Positions 26,438 to 35,833 of a DNA stretch of 64,000 nt are shown piece by piece (the first letter of the stretch is position 1; each line of letters opens with the position of its first letter). The stretch spans positions 2,405,300-2,469,299 of the forward strand of contig OX639990.1 of NCBI GenBank assembly GCA_951828535.1, written 5' to 3'. The position numbers were made by a program, and so were the translations under genes. This stretch comes from an uncultured Candidatus Entotheonella sp. (GTDB taxonomy: Bacteria; Tectomicrobia; Entotheonellia; Entotheonellales; Entotheonellaceae). Under the pieces are notes generated by a model that searched no databases, was not told the origin of the DNA, and saw only the letters and a list, made by a program, of their open reading frames with translations.

Positions 26438-27991
26438 ATGAAGCAGGATACGCGACAACAAGCCGAGAATCAACCCCTGTCAGAGGACTGCACCCTGGCG
26501 ATGGACACCAAGACGATGCGGGAGCTGGGATACCGCATCGTCGACATGATTGCCGATGATCTGACCCATCCCACCCGCCGGCCGGTGTTCCCTCCGGCCC
26601 AGACGCGCGAGGCGATGGAGGCGGTCTTTGGCGGCCCGGTTCCGCGCGGCGGCATGGACGCCGACGATCTGCTGACGATCATCCGCGATCAACTGCTGCC
26701 CGCGGCGGGCAATCCCAACCACCCGCGCATGATGGCGTACGTCCTTTCCGCCTCTACGCCTCTGACGGGGCTCATCGAGGCGCTGGTCAGCAGCATCAAG
26801 CTGCGTCCGACCACGTGGAAGAACCAACCGGCGAGTTGCCAGATCGAGGTTACGGTGGCGCGCTGGCTCGGCGACATGGTGGGCTTCTCCGACAACGCCG
26901 CCGGCTACGTCACCACCGGCGGTTCGTGGGCCAATCTGGTGGCCCTGGCTGTCGCGCGGGTGCACCGGGCCGGTTGGAACGTGCGCTCCGAGGGCGTTGC
27001 GCAGCGCCCGGTGCTAACGGCTTACGTCTCCAGCGAAGCCCACTCGTGTATCGACCGCAGCGCCGAGCTTCTCGGCATGGGCGCCGCCCAACTGCGCAAA
27101 ATCTCGGTGGATGACGGTTTCCGCATCGATCTGGACGCCCTGGAGTCGTCGATCCAGGCCGATGTCCGCACCGGCTGCAAGCCGTTCTGCCTCATCGGCA
27201 ACGCCGGCACGGTGAACACCGGCGCCGTCGATCCCCTCGACCGCCTGGCCGATATTGCCCAGCGCTGCGACATGTGGTTCCACGTCGACGGCGCATACGG
27301 CGCCCTTGCCAGCCTTGCCCCCGAAGCGCGCCATCTGTTTAAGGGGCTGGAGCGTGCCGACTCGCTCACCCTCGACCCTCACAAATGGCTGAATACCCCC
27401 TTCGAGGCCGGCTGCATCCTCACCAGGGAATGGCGCGACCTCGGCGACACCTTCAGCCTCATTCCGCCCTACCTGCGCGGCGCCATGGGCAGCGAGCACA
27501 ACCAGTACGAATACGGCTTCGAGCTGAGCCGCACCGACCGCGCCCTCAAAGTCTGGTTCGCCCTGCGACAGTACGGCGTCGACCGCTACGCCGAGTTGAT
27601 CGCCAATCACCTCGCCCTCGCCCGCTACCTCGCCGACCACATCGAGGCCGCCGCTGATTTTGAGCTGGTGACCCCCGCCGTGCTGAGCATCTGTTGCTTC
27701 CGCTACGTTCCGCCCGATCTGACCCCTGGCAGCCCGCCTGTCGAAACCTACCTCAACACCCTCAATCAGGCCCTCGAAATGGCTCTCGCTGCCGACGGCC
27801 GCGCCCTCGTCTCCGGCACCGAGCTCAACGGTGCTCGTGTCCTACGCGCTTGCATTGTCAGCCATCCCGTCACCCGCGCCAGCGTGGACGAAACCCTTGC
27901 GCTGCTGCGGCAATTCGGCCGGGAACTTGACCGCAATATGCGCGGCAGACCTCAGGACATTGAAGACATTCGGGCACTGGAGCGGCTGTGA
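26438..27991 (+). CDS. PLP-dependent group II (aromatic-L-amino-acid-type) decarboxylase
   Basis: 517 aa. The PLP lysine lies in LDPHKWLN (K316), with the aspartate contact HVDGAYG and the TTGGSWANLVAL phosphate-binding region upstream. It belongs to the DDC/glutamate decarboxylase-like fold-type I group; the start region HPRMMAYV and PTTWKNQPASCQIE resembles aromatic amino acid decarboxylases. Substrate unknown. It is divergent from the PBP4 gene. Its stop overlaps the next start as GTGA. Confidence 0.88.
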   Translation: MKQDTRQQAENQPLSEDCTLAMDTKTMRELGYRIVDMIADDLTHPTRRPVFPPAQTREAMEAVFGGPVPRGGMDADDLLTIIRDQLLPAAGNPNHPRMMAYVLSASTPLTGLIEALVSSIKLRPTTWKNQPASCQIEVTVARWLGDMVGFSDNAAGYVTTGGSWANLVALAVARVHRAGWNVRSEGVAQRPVLTAYVSSEAHSCIDRSAELLGMGAAQLRKISVDDGFRIDLDALESSIQADVRTGCKPFCLIGNAGTVNTGAVDPLDRLADIAQRCDMWFHVDGAYGALASLAPEARHLFKGLERADSLTLDPHKWLNTPFEAGCILTREWRDLGDTFSLIPPYLRGAMGSEHNQYEYGFELSRTDRALKVWFALRQYGVDRYAELIANHLALARYLADHIEAAADFELVTPAVLSICCFRYVPPDLTPGSPPVETYLNTLNQALEMALAADGRALVSGTELNGARVLRACIVSHPVTRASVDETLALLRQFGRELDRNMRGRPQDIEDIRALERL

Positions 27992-28248
27992 CAGCATCCG
28001 AGCGTCCCCTGCAACGATTCTCCGATGCGTATCTCGAGCGCTGTCATGAGCTGTCTCCCGAGGACATCGTTCGTTTCCTGGACGACTTCCGCAGACTCCA
28101 CGGCGCCGCAACCACCCGGTCGCGACTCATCAGTCTGAAAGTGCCCGAACCGTTGCTGGCAGCGTTCAAGGCGAAGGCGCGGTTGCACCAGGTGCCTTAC
28201 CAAACGCAGATCAAGAACCTCATGCAGGCATGGATGGAGGAGCCGTAG
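27988..28248 (+). CDS. BrnA/CopG-like ribbon-helix-helix protein without a toxin
   Basis: 86 aa from GTG, overlapping the decarboxylase stop by 4 bases. The C-terminal half, with ISLKVPEPLLAAFKAKAR followed by YQTQIKNLMQAW, matches the BrnA/CopG antitoxin ribbon-helix-helix pattern. The toxin gene normally encoded just before brnA is missing: the previous gene is the decarboxylase and the next is a nucleoside hydrolase. It may be a solitary regulator of this operon. Confidence 0.65.
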   Translation: MTASERPLQRFSDAYLERCHELSPEDIVRFLDDFRRLHGAATTRSRLISLKVPEPLLAAFKAKARLHQVPYQTQIKNLMQAWMEEP

Positions 28249-29190
28249 ATGCAGAAGCACCGAGTCATCCTGGACTGCGACCCGGGCCGAGATGACGCTC
28301 TGACCATTGCGATGCTGCTGGCTTCGACGGCGGAGACCGAACTCGTCGGTATCACTGCGGTAGCCGGCAACGTGCCACTGGCGTTGACGTACCGCAATGC
28401 GCGATTTGTCTGTGAGTTGTGCGGCTTTCCGGGCGTGCCGGTGCTCGCGGGCGCCGACAGGCCGCTGGCGCGAGAACCCGTGACCGGCACGCGGGCGCAC
28501 GGAGAAAGCGGGCTGGAGGGCATGGAGGTGGACATGCCGCCGGTAGCGGTCGAACCGGGCGCCGCGGTCGCCTTTATGAAGGAAACGCTGCGCGCTGCCG
28601 AGGATGACGAAATCACCCTGGTTGCAATCGGTCCGCTGACCAATGTCGCGATTCTCGCTGCACAATCTTCGGATCTCCTGCCAAAAATTCGGCAGATCGT
28701 CCTCATGGGCGGGGCGTCGCGGGCCGGCGGCAACGTGACGCCGGCGGCCGAGTTCAACATCTACGCCGACCCGCACGCTGCGGCACGGGTTTTCGAATGC
28801 GGACGTCCGATGACTGTCGTCAGCCTCGACGCTACCCATCAAGTGCTCGCCAGCCCCACTCACGCCGAGCGTCTGGCGCGCGCCGGCGGCGAACCGGCGC
28901 GGCGCCTGGCCGCCCTGCTGCGCCCCGCCGCCCACAGCCGCGCGGCCCGCTTCGGTCCGGACCGCCTGCCGATTCACGATCCCTGCACCATTGCCTGGCT
29001 ACTGCAACCGGCGTTGTTCCGGGCCGAACCCGTCCCGGTCGCCGTGGAGACCGAGGGTGCGCACACCCTGGGCGCTACCGTGGTGGATTGGTGGGGCGTG
29101 ACCGGCAAGCCGCCGAACGCGCACTGGGTAACAGCGGTCGACGGCGAGGGCGTTCTCCACTTTCTGATCGAGCGCATCGGGCGGCTGTAG
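28249..29190 (+). CDS. inosine-uridine preferring nucleoside hydrolase family protein
   Basis: 313 aa. The Ca2+-binding N-terminal cluster DCDPGRDDA (residues 9-17), AIGPLTNVA, AEFNIYADPHAA and the late IHDPC motif are the family signatures; the conserved Asp residues are all present. It releases bases from ribonucleosides for salvage. The ATG directly abuts the stop of the preceding RHH gene and has GGAGGAG upstream, so the two are translated from one message. Confidence 0.92.
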   Translation: MQKHRVILDCDPGRDDALTIAMLLASTAETELVGITAVAGNVPLALTYRNARFVCELCGFPGVPVLAGADRPLAREPVTGTRAHGESGLEGMEVDMPPVAVEPGAAVAFMKETLRAAEDDEITLVAIGPLTNVAILAAQSSDLLPKIRQIVLMGGASRAGGNVTPAAEFNIYADPHAAARVFECGRPMTVVSLDATHQVLASPTHAERLARAGGEPARRLAALLRPAAHSRAARFGPDRLPIHDPCTIAWLLQPALFRAEPVPVAVETEGAHTLGATVVDWWGVTGKPPNAHWVTAVDGEGVLHFLIERIGRL

Positions 29191-29294
29191 CCCGCGGCCG
29201 TTGGGTTCCATGGAGACGCACTGTCTTCATTCGGCGCTTACGCAGTTTGGACTTTGAAGGACCCTTTTCGGGTTCGCTCTGGAAGAAAGCCAGT

Positions 29295-29355
29295 AAGCTG
29301 AGGGGACTTTCAATAGATTGACTCGTCATTACTGGACGTTTCTCCCCCTCAGCTT
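29295..29355 (+). repeat. 11-bp perfect inverted repeat downstream of the nucleoside hydrolase
   Basis: AAGCTGAGGGG (29295-29305) and CCCCTCAGCTT (29345-29355) enclose 39 bases. It could be a long-loop terminator for the operon or the ends of a tiny miniature element. No U-run follows. The rest of 29191-29405 holds nothing recognised. Confidence 0.4.
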
Positions 29356-29405
29356 CCGATAAGGGCGGTTATGTCAATCTGACACAAAGAAGGTATGAAT
29401 GGACC

Positions 29406-30615
29406 TAAAGTGAATTCACTTTGACAGCAAGAATTTCTCAAACTCCGGATCGAGCTCGAACGTTGGCCATAAACGTGAGACCAACTGTTGGGAATGGGCG
29501 CTGATTCGTTCAATGAAACCCTTGCAGGCATCGAAGAGATGGCGCATTGAGGCATGACAAAAGTTGCGCGTCACCTCTTCGCGCATCCCCTTCCACAGAC
29601 CTTCAATCGGATTCAAGTCCGGACGGTAGGCAGGCAGCGTCATCAGGGTAAAGCCCAACTTAGCCGTCGTCGCTTGTACGTCCTTGGACCGGTGCCACGG
29701 GGCACCCGTCCCAGATGAGCACAACCGAACTTGGCTCATCGCCTATCCAGTCGGCAACATGGTGCAAAAACTCGATCGTGTGGGCTTGATTGCAGGCGCC
29801 CTCGTTGCAGATGAAACACTGTCCATGCGAGAAATCGTAGGCGCCGTACCAGTTGATGCGCTCAGCCAAAGAGGCACTGCCGCTGGGACACCAAGCCGGT
29901 TTGTCCCGGGGTGCCCAGGTGTAGCCCAGGTCCATATCGCGGTGCAGGTGGGCCTCATCGACATAGATCAAGCGAACCTCCTGTCGGCAAACCTGCTCAT
30001 ACAACGCCTGAAACGCTTCAACAAAGGCCGCACGGCGCAGCGGGTCGGCTTTCTGGAGGGCCTTCTGGCCTTTCTTCCAACTCAGGTTGTGAACTCGCAC
30101 GATTCGGTACAAGGCGCCGCGACTGTAGGCACGGCCCAAGGTTTGCCTGATCCAACAGGGCAGCTTTCTCAGCGTCCAGGCATGACCGGGCAGGCCATGG
30201 TCAAACGGGTCGGTCTCGGCAACCGTGTGGACGATCTGGTCGAGTTGCTCCTGGGTAAAAAGGGGCGACGTCCCCCGGTGTGGCGATAGGCCACTCCTTC
30301 GGGGCCAGTCAGGTTATAGCGGTGCACCCAATTCAGGACGGTCTCCTTTGTGCGCCCGGTTTGTGCTGCCCAGGTGGTGGCATTGGTTTGCTGGGTTGCG
30401 ATCATGTAGAGAGCCAGGAAGCGCTCTCGGCTACGCCGATGTTGGACGTGCACCGACAGGCGTCGCAAGTCATCCGGGGTCTGGCCCCATGTGTTCAGGT
30501 CGGGTCGAACCATTGCTGCCTCCGTTATCTGTGGCAAAGAAACGCTCTCAAATGGTCCTACCACGCCGTCGCTCCTTATGTCCAGAATTCTTGATCTCAA
30601 TGGAGATTCACTTTA
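29406..30615 (-). mobile_element. IS630-type insertion sequence with TA flanks
   Basis: The ends share TAAAGTGAAT in inverted orientation (29406-29415 and 30606-30615); over 26 bases 20 positions agree. TA dinucleotides at 29406-29407 and 30614-30615 fit the TA target duplication of IS630/Tc1-type elements. The single transposase frame reads leftward and its stop lies inside the left terminal repeat. The element is about 1.2 kb and inserted between a nucleoside hydrolase operon and a lipoprotein gene. Confidence 0.85.
29416..30513 (-). pseudogene. IS630-family transposase with two frame breaks
   Basis: Starts at an ATG (30513) after GGAGGCAGC. The first 80 residues are a helix-turn-helix (TWAAQTGRTKETVLNWVHRY). 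The reading then shifts -1 at a C4T5 run near 30257-30265, which may be programmed slippage. The DDE domain follows, with the first Asp in IYVDEAHLH. At 29703-29708 one extra G separates the second Asp (IWDG) from APWHRSKD, and the last part holds the Glu in NPIEGLWKGM. The +1 shift inside the catalytic region suggests an inactive copy unless it is a sequencing error. Confidence 0.85.
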
Positions 30616-30630
30616 AGTACGCTCAGCTGG

Positions 30631-30930
30631 TCAAGGGTCACTGCAGTTGACGACGACGTCATCCCTTTCGCAGTCGATTTCCCACTCCCCATGGTGCCAC
30701 TCGCCGTAGCAGCGTCCGGGGCCGATGGGGTTGTCGAAGGACAGGTCGTCATTGAAGTCTACGAGTAAGCGGTGCTCGAGAGCATGTTCCAGGGCGCTCA
30801 GCTCACCTCTGGATAGTCGCCTTCCGGGCGCCAGGTCGTAACACAGAGGGTGATCCGCGTGGTAGTGATCCTCGACGACACAACCGCTCAGGACCGCGAG
30901 CAGGAACAGGAAAAGTGTTGCTCTTTTCAT
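30631..30930 (-). CDS. small lipoprotein, unknown function
   Basis: 99 aa. The signal peptide MKRATLFLFLLAVLSGC has a lipobox (LSGC) at residues 14-17. The mature part has several His, Asp and Cys residues (CYDLAPGRRL, HHGEWEIDC) but no recognised domain. AAGGTG precedes the ATG; the longer frame to 31029 has no signal-peptide logic. Its stop is only 15 bases from the IS end, so the C-terminus may have been altered by the insertion. Confidence 0.65.
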   Translation of the reverse strand: MKRATLFLFLLAVLSGCVVEDHYHADHPLCYDLAPGRRLSRGELSALEHALEHRLLVDFNDDLSFDNPIGPGRCYGEWHHGEWEIDCERDDVVVNCSDP

Positions 30931-31034
30931 GGCGGTCACCTTTGCTTGTAAGGCAGGCAGTGATGCCTGCTTTGCATGGCTGTACGCTCGACGACGTCGG
31001 CGACATCGTAGGATTAAATGGGATAGCAAACGCT

Positions 31035-31766
31035 CTACCGGTAACGAATACCCTCGTCACGGCGATAGCCCAACGTGGCAAGGATACCAAAGACGATCGC
31101 GTAGCCGGCCAGCCATAGCCAGGATTCGACCGGCCAGGGATTCCCCAAGACGGCCGCCCAGGTCAGTTCGCCGATATGGCGGGTCGGCAAGACATGGGAG
31201 ATGCTGTTCAGGAAGTCGGGCATGCTCTCTGGCGGGATAAACAGGCCGCCGGCAAAAGCAAGCGTCAGATGGAGGATGTTGGCGGCGGGAAGGGCAGCTT
31301 TGGGCGTGAACCAATAACCGATTGCGATCCCCAATAACGACATCGGAAGCGCACCCAGAAATACGCTCGCCAGCATGCGCCCCCAGGCGCTTGACGGCAT
31401 GCCAGCGTCGGTCGCAAGCAGCGCGACGCCGATCAGGATAGCGATGGCAACTGCTGCGAAGACGATCGCGGTGAGGACCGCGGCGACGAACCGCGTCACG
31501 GGCGACACCGGGAGAACGTGGGCAAACTGCTCCCATGGCGATTCACGTTCATTGGCAATGCCGACCCCGAACTGGAAGAAAGCGACGCCCAGAGCCGCGA
31601 AGATGCTGTACGACCCCAAAAGGAAGTTGGCCGTCTGGCGCGAATCGATAACCGAAAGACCGACAAAGATGAAGATGATGCTGGGTGTCAAGACCGTCAA
31701 CAATGAGTAGGCAGGCGTCCGGACCAGGGTCAGCATCTGTGCACGAAAATGTTCGATAACAAGCAT
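31035..31766 (-). CDS. ABC-2 type transporter permease
   Basis: 243 aa with six hydrophobic spans and the ABC-2 layout (N-terminal FRAQMLTLVRTPAY, then the central FIPPESMPDFLNSISHVLPT segment typical of the family). It would form the membrane channel of an exporter with the ATPase encoded just upstream, whose stop overlaps this start as TGATG. Substrate unknown; ABC-2 exporters move drugs, lipids or polysaccharides. Confidence 0.9.
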   Translation of the reverse strand: MLVIEHFRAQMLTLVRTPAYSLLTVLTPSIIFIFVGLSVIDSRQTANFLLGSYSIFAALGVAFFQFGVGIANERESPWEQFAHVLPVSPVTRFVAAVLTAIVFAAVAIAILIGVALLATDAGMPSSAWGRMLASVFLGALPMSLLGIAIGYWFTPKAALPAANILHLTLAFAGGLFIPPESMPDFLNSISHVLPTRHIGELTWAAVLGNPWPVESWLWLAGYAIVFGILATLGYRRDEGIRYR

Positions 31767-32689
31767 CAGCTGATGTTGCCCTCGGTGATTGCGACAAACG
31801 CCTCCTCAAGGCTGGCCGGGCGTACCTGGAGTTCGGAGAAAGGGACCCCGTGCGTAACGAGGGCGCGAACCACGGCGTCCGCGTCGTACGCAAGGATCGC
31901 TACTTCTTCGCCGATACGCTCGACCCGTGTCACACCGGGAAGGCCCTCGCGCGCCTCGCCGCGGTAGGTAATACGGCTTTGCCCAACCTGGGCGCGGATT
32001 TCGTCGACCGTCCCCTCGGCCACCGCGCGACCCTCGCATATGACGACGACCCGCGTGGCCAAGGCTTCCGCCTCCTCCAGGTAGTGGGTGGTGAGAACAG
32101 CGGTTCCGCCGGTGCTCCGGTAGCGGAGAACGGCCTGCCAGAGAGTCTGCCGTGCCGTGACGTCGAGACCGGTGGTCGGTTCGTCCAGGAACACGAGATC
32201 GGGATTGCCGACGAAGGCGAGCGCGACGGCGAGGATGCGTTTTTGGCCTCCGCTGAGACCGCCCGCTTGGCGCTGCCACACCGCCTGCAAAGGAAACCGC
32301 GCAAACAGATCGGCGTCTGACAACGGCGTTGCGTAGTGGGCACGCACCAGTCGGATGATTTCAGAGACGCGCAGATTATTGGGAAAGCCGCTTTCCTGGG
32401 GGGTGAGGCCGATTCGCCGACGCACTGCGACATCCTGGGGATTGCCACCCAGCACTTCCACCGATCCTGAATCGGCGCGGCGAAGGCCGGTCATGATGCC
32501 AATGGCTGTGGTCTTCCCCGCGCCATTGGATCCGAGGAAGGCATGGATTTCGCCCGCCGCAAGCGTCACGTCGAGGCCCGACAGAGCGCGTACTGTACCG
32601 TAGGCCTTGTGAATGCCGTCGAGCCGCACGGCAGCCAACGTTTTACAGGCTAGCGCGCCCCCCTGGCCGGCGTTGTCGCTCATAGGCAA
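31766..32689 (-). CDS. ABC transporter ATP-binding protein
   Basis: 307 aa. Walker A GSNGAGKTT, signature LSGGQ, Walker B LVFLDEP and the H-loop TTHYLEEAE are intact; the last 80 residues form the C-terminal extension common in drug and lipid exporters (DrrA/CcmA type). Start is either TTG at 32689, 5 bases after GGAGG, or ATG at 32683. Coupled to the ABC-2 permease by a one-base overlap. Confidence 0.92.
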   Translation of the reverse strand: MPMSDNAGQGGALACKTLAAVRLDGIHKAYGTVRALSGLDVTLAAGEIHAFLGSNGAGKTTAIGIMTGLRRADSGSVEVLGGNPQDVAVRRRIGLTPQESGFPNNLRVSEIIRLVRAHYATPLSDADLFARFPLQAVWQRQAGGLSGGQKRILAVALAFVGNPDLVFLDEPTTGLDVTARQTLWQAVLRYRSTGGTAVLTTHYLEEAEALATRVVVICEGRAVAEGTVDEIRAQVGQSRITYRGEAREGLPGVTRVERIGEEVAILAYDADAVVRALVTHGVPFSELQVRPASLEEAFVAITEGNIS

Positions 32690-32823
32690 TGGATCCTCCC
32701 CCCTCTATTCGTTGGTGAGCAAAAGGGGTGTCGTCAATCCGCAGGACTTCAATCCAGATCGTGGTGGCGCATCTTCCCCGCCCTGAAAGGCCACAGCAGA
32801 GCCGAGAGGGCGGGACCCCGTAC

Positions 32824-33126
32824 TTACTCGGCGGCCCCGGCGCTCTGCGCATCGAGGCGTCCTTCGGGGCGTGAGACGCGGCGGTCGAAGCTCATGATGG
32901 CTTCAAGCACCGCATCGAAACGCCGATTGACATCCGCTTGGTGCGCATCGGAGCGGGCGTTGGTCTCCGCCTGCATGCGGTCCATGCGGTCAAACACGTT
33001 GTCGAAGCGCGCATGGGTCTCGGCCTGTAAGCGGTCAATGCGCCCGTTGACCTGGTTGAACATCATGACCATTGCCACCAGCACGCCTACCAAGGCGGCG
33101 ATGTTGCCGCGTGTCTTCCAGTCCAT
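32824..33126 (-). CDS. single-span membrane protein with coiled coil
   Basis: 100 aa. One hydrophobic segment (about residues 8-24) is followed by a heptad-like repeat with the phrase RxQAETxARxD twice (RLQAETHARFD, RMQAETNARSD), predicted coiled coil. The role is unknown. It lies 8 bases after the lipoprotein gene at 33135. Confidence 0.55.
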   Translation of the reverse strand: MDWKTRGNIAALVGVLVAMVMMFNQVNGRIDRLQAETHARFDNVFDRMDRMQAETNARSDAHQADVNRRFDAVLEAIMSFDRRVSRPEGRLDAQSAGAAE

Positions 33127-33134
33127 GTCTTCTT

Positions 33135-33650
33135 CTAATTGCCGGCCCTCACGAAAATGGCGTTCTCGATGCGCTCAAAGGCGTTCTGATAGACCGCGGC
33201 ATCAAGGATTGGTGCATCGTGCCGGCTGGTCTGTCCATGCACGCCGGAGTCTTGGCGGGTGGTGACGAAATTGAGCCGCACCCTGGACCGGTTGCCAATT
33301 TGTTCAATGAACGCCGTCGCTTTTGTTTGTACCACGCTGGTCACGTCCGACCATACCATCAAGTCCGGCAATATCGTCAGCCGTGCGGGAAACGTCGCGC
33401 GGTCACTCGTGGCGGGGCTTTCCGTGGTGATGAGCCCGGTGTCGAGGTCGGCGCTGTTGACGATGTAGCCAAGGTCCTGGAACACCGACATGGTGCTGGC
33501 GAACACGACAGCCTTGTCGTGCTCGAACTCGCGCGTCTGCAGGCTCTGGATTTCCAGCGGCGTCAAAACAGGGCCCGGCGGGGTGCAGCCGGCCAGAAAG
33601 ACCAGCCCTATGGCGACGGCCACCGGCAGCATCTTGCGGTTTCGTTTCAT
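33135..33650 (-). CDS. lipoprotein, unknown function
   Basis: 171 aa. Signal peptide with lipobox LAGC at about residues 19-22. The mature protein begins with helix-like residues and contains VFQDLGYIVNSADLDTGLIT, a pattern seen in uncharacterised Gram-negative envelope lipoproteins, and ends AFERIENAIFVRAGN. It is co-oriented with a second lipoprotein 16 bases upstream; the pair probably acts at the outer membrane. Confidence 0.7.
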   Translation of the reverse strand: MKRNRKMLPVAVAIGLVFLAGCTPPGPVLTPLEIQSLQTREFEHDKAVVFASTMSVFQDLGYIVNSADLDTGLITTESPATSDRATFPARLTILPDLMVWSDVTSVVQTKATAFIEQIGNRSRVRLNFVTTRQDSGVHGQTSRHDAPILDAAVYQNAFERIENAIFVRAGN

Positions 33651-33666
33651 GGCCTCTCCTTCGGAC

Positions 33667-34083
33667 CTAGAAGTCGGAGGTCCTGCTTCGGAAGTCCGTC
33701 ACCACGTCGCTGCTGTCAAACTTGATGATGAGCGTGATCATCCGCGAGCCGCTCTCGAAGCCGGAAGCCGACGAGCTCTGACCGCCGAGGATGACCGTCC
33801 AGTAGCCGGAGCGGCTCGACGACTGCGACACCTGGGCGGCCCGCTGGTAGGTCCAGACCTCACGGCCGCTGCCGTCCCGGGTGGTGATGTTCGGCGCGCC
33901 GAAGGTCTCCAGCACCTCGGCCTTGGTCGTCTGGCCGACGACCAGGTGCATCTGGATGTTCCCCTGGGTCAGGGCGGCGTTTCGTTCCGTAAGGGGTTGC
34001 GGCGCTGGCACGCATCCGGGCAATACCAAGCAGAGGCCGATGACGAGAATCAGCCACAACACCGATGGGACGCGCGATTTCAT
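33667..34083 (-). CDS. BamE/SmpA-like lipoprotein
   Basis: 138 aa. Signal peptide and lipobox LPGC near residues 21-24. The segment GQTTKAEVLETFGAPNITTR resembles the SmpA/OmlA (BamE) fold, where Gly-x-Pro starts a conserved turn, and EVWTY follows. BamE-like domains also occur outside the BAM complex, so assignment to outer-membrane assembly is uncertain. ATG at 34083 follows GGAGGCAGG; the longer frame to 34119 is not needed. Confidence 0.72.
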   Translation of the reverse strand: MKSRVPSVLWLILVIGLCLVLPGCVPAPQPLTERNAALTQGNIQMHLVVGQTTKAEVLETFGAPNITTRDGSGREVWTYQRAAQVSQSSSRSGYWTVILGGQSSSASGFESGSRMITLIIKFDSSDVVTDFRSRTSDF

Positions 34084-34151
34084 AACCTGCCTCCGTTTAT
34101 CATGGGTCCTCTGCCGCACGCGGGTTCCTGTCGTCTCGCCGGCGGCGAGTA

Positions 34152-35804
34152 TTACACAGCCCCTTCCAACTGCACCAGCGGCTGGAATTTCTCGGCCAGT
34201 TCGCCGTAAAAATCCTTGCCCTCGTGGTTGATGACGATGAAGGCGGGGAAGTCTTTGACGTCAATGCGCCAGATGGCTTCCATGCCGAGGTCTTCATACT
34301 CCAGCACTTCGACGTTCTTGATGCTGTGCTCGGCGAGGCGGGCGGCGGGGCCGCCGATGGAGCCGAGATAGAAGCCGCCGTGGGCGCCGCAGGCCTGGCC
34401 CACCTGCGCCGAGCGGTTGCCCTTGGCCAGCATCACCATGCTGCCGCCGAGGCTTTGGAAGGCGTCCACGTAGGCGTCCATACGACCGGCGGTGGTGGGG
34501 CCGAAGGAGCCGGAGGCGTAGCCGTCGGGCTTCTTGGCGGGACCGGCGTAATAAATGACGTGGTCTTTGATGTACTGCGGCAGCCCGTCGCCCGCGTCGA
34601 GCCGGTCCTTGAGGCGGGCGTGGGCGATGTCGCGCGCCACCACCATGGGGCCGCTGAGGGCCAGGCGAGTGCCGACCGGATACTGACGCAGACGGGCGAG
34701 GATGTCGGGCATTGACTGGTTGAGGTCGACGGCCACCACCTCGCCGCTCAGGTCGTCTTCCGTGACCTCCGGCAGATACTGCGCCGGGTTGGTTTCCAGT
34801 TGCTCCAGGAAGACGCCTTCGCTGGTGATCTTGCCGAGGATCTGCCGGTCCGCGGCGCACGACACGCCGAGGCCGACCGGGCACGAGGCGCCGTGGCGCG
34901 GCAGCCGGATGACGCGTACGTCGTGGGCGAAATACTTGCCGCCGAACTGCGCCCCGATGCCGGTTTGCACGCACAGCTCGAAGATTTTCCGCTCCAGCCC
35001 GACGTCACGGAAGGCGCGCCCCAGCTCGTTGCCCGAGGTCGGCAGGTCGTCCAGGTAATGCGTGCTGGCCAGCTTGACCGTCTTGAGCGTCAACTCCGCG
35101 GACAGGCCGCCGATGACCAAGGCCAAATGGTAGGGCGGGCAGGCGGAGGTGCCGAGGCTGCGGATCTTCTCGGCGATGAACTTGAGCAGCGACGCCGGGT
35201 TCAGCAGCGCCTTGGTTTCCTGGTACAGAAAGGTCTTGTTGGCCGACCCGCCACCCTTGGCAATGAACAGGAAGCGGTATTCGCCGCCCAGCTCGGCGTA
35301 CAGCTCGATCTGCGCCGGCAGGTTGGTGCCGGTGTTCTTCTCGCTGTACATGTCGAGCGGCGCCATTTGCGAGTAGCGCAGGTTGCGCTCGTCGTAAGCC
35401 TGATAGATGCCCCGCGACAGCGCCTCGGCGTCGTTGGCGAAGGTGAAGACGTTCTCCCCCTTGTAGCCGATGGCGATGGCCGTGCCCGTGTCCTGGCAGC
35501 CGGGCAGCACGCGGCTGGCGGCAATGTTGGCGTTCTTGAGCAATTCGAGAGCCACGAACCGGTCGTTGTCGGAAGCCTCGGGGTCGTCGAGGATGGCGGC
35601 CAACTGTTTGAGATGGCTGCTACGCAGCAGGTGGGCCACGTCGTCCATGGCCTCGCGGGCGATCAGCGTCAGCGCCTCGGGCGCGACTTGCAGAATCTCC
35701 TGATCGCCAAACGCGGCGGTGGAGACATAGTCGGAGGTGAGCTGCCGGTATGGCGTCGTATCGGCGTGGTGCTCAAACAACGCCTGGTACTGGAACGCGG
35801 CCAT
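34152..35804 (-). CDS. fumarate hydratase class I (iron-sulfur)
   Basis: 550 aa, the length of single-chain FumA/FumB enzymes. The three [4Fe-4S] cysteines are expected in [17 protein letters not shown] and GVSCAAD. The N-terminal catalytic and C-terminal Fumerase_C domains ([27 protein letters not shown]) are complete. It interconverts fumarate and malate in the TCA cycle. AAGGAG precedes the ATG. It starts 29 bases after the protease gene upstream and is the metabolic outlier of an envelope gene run. Confidence 0.94.
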   Translation of the reverse strand: MAAFQYQALFEHHADTTPYRQLTSDYVSTAAFGDQEILQVAPEALTLIAREAMDDVAHLLRSSHLKQLAAILDDPEASDNDRFVALELLKNANIAASRVLPGCQDTGTAIAIGYKGENVFTFANDAEALSRGIYQAYDERNLRYSQMAPLDMYSEKNTGTNLPAQIELYAELGGEYRFLFIAKGGGSANKTFLYQETKALLNPASLLKFIAEKIRSLGTSACPPYHLALVIGGLSAELTLKTVKLASTHYLDDLPTSGNELGRAFRDVGLERKIFELCVQTGIGAQFGGKYFAHDVRVIRLPRHGASCPVGLGVSCAADRQILGKITSEGVFLEQLETNPAQYLPEVTEDDLSGEVVAVDLNQSMPDILARLRQYPVGTRLALSGPMVVARDIAHARLKDRLDAGDGLPQYIKDHVIYYAGPAKKPDGYASGSFGPTTAGRMDAYVDAFQSLGGSMVMLAKGNRSAQVGQACGAHGGFYLGSIGGPAARLAEHSIKNVEVLEYEDLGMEAIWRIDVKDFPAFIVINHEGKDFYGELAEKFQPLVQLEGAV

Positions 35805-35833
35805 CGCTTCGATTCTCCTTATCTAATGGTTTC

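Noticed and set aside
29684-30289. 201-codon rightward frame in the insertion sequence
   Set aside because: Antisense to the transposase, whose DDE pieces are recognisable on the other strand.
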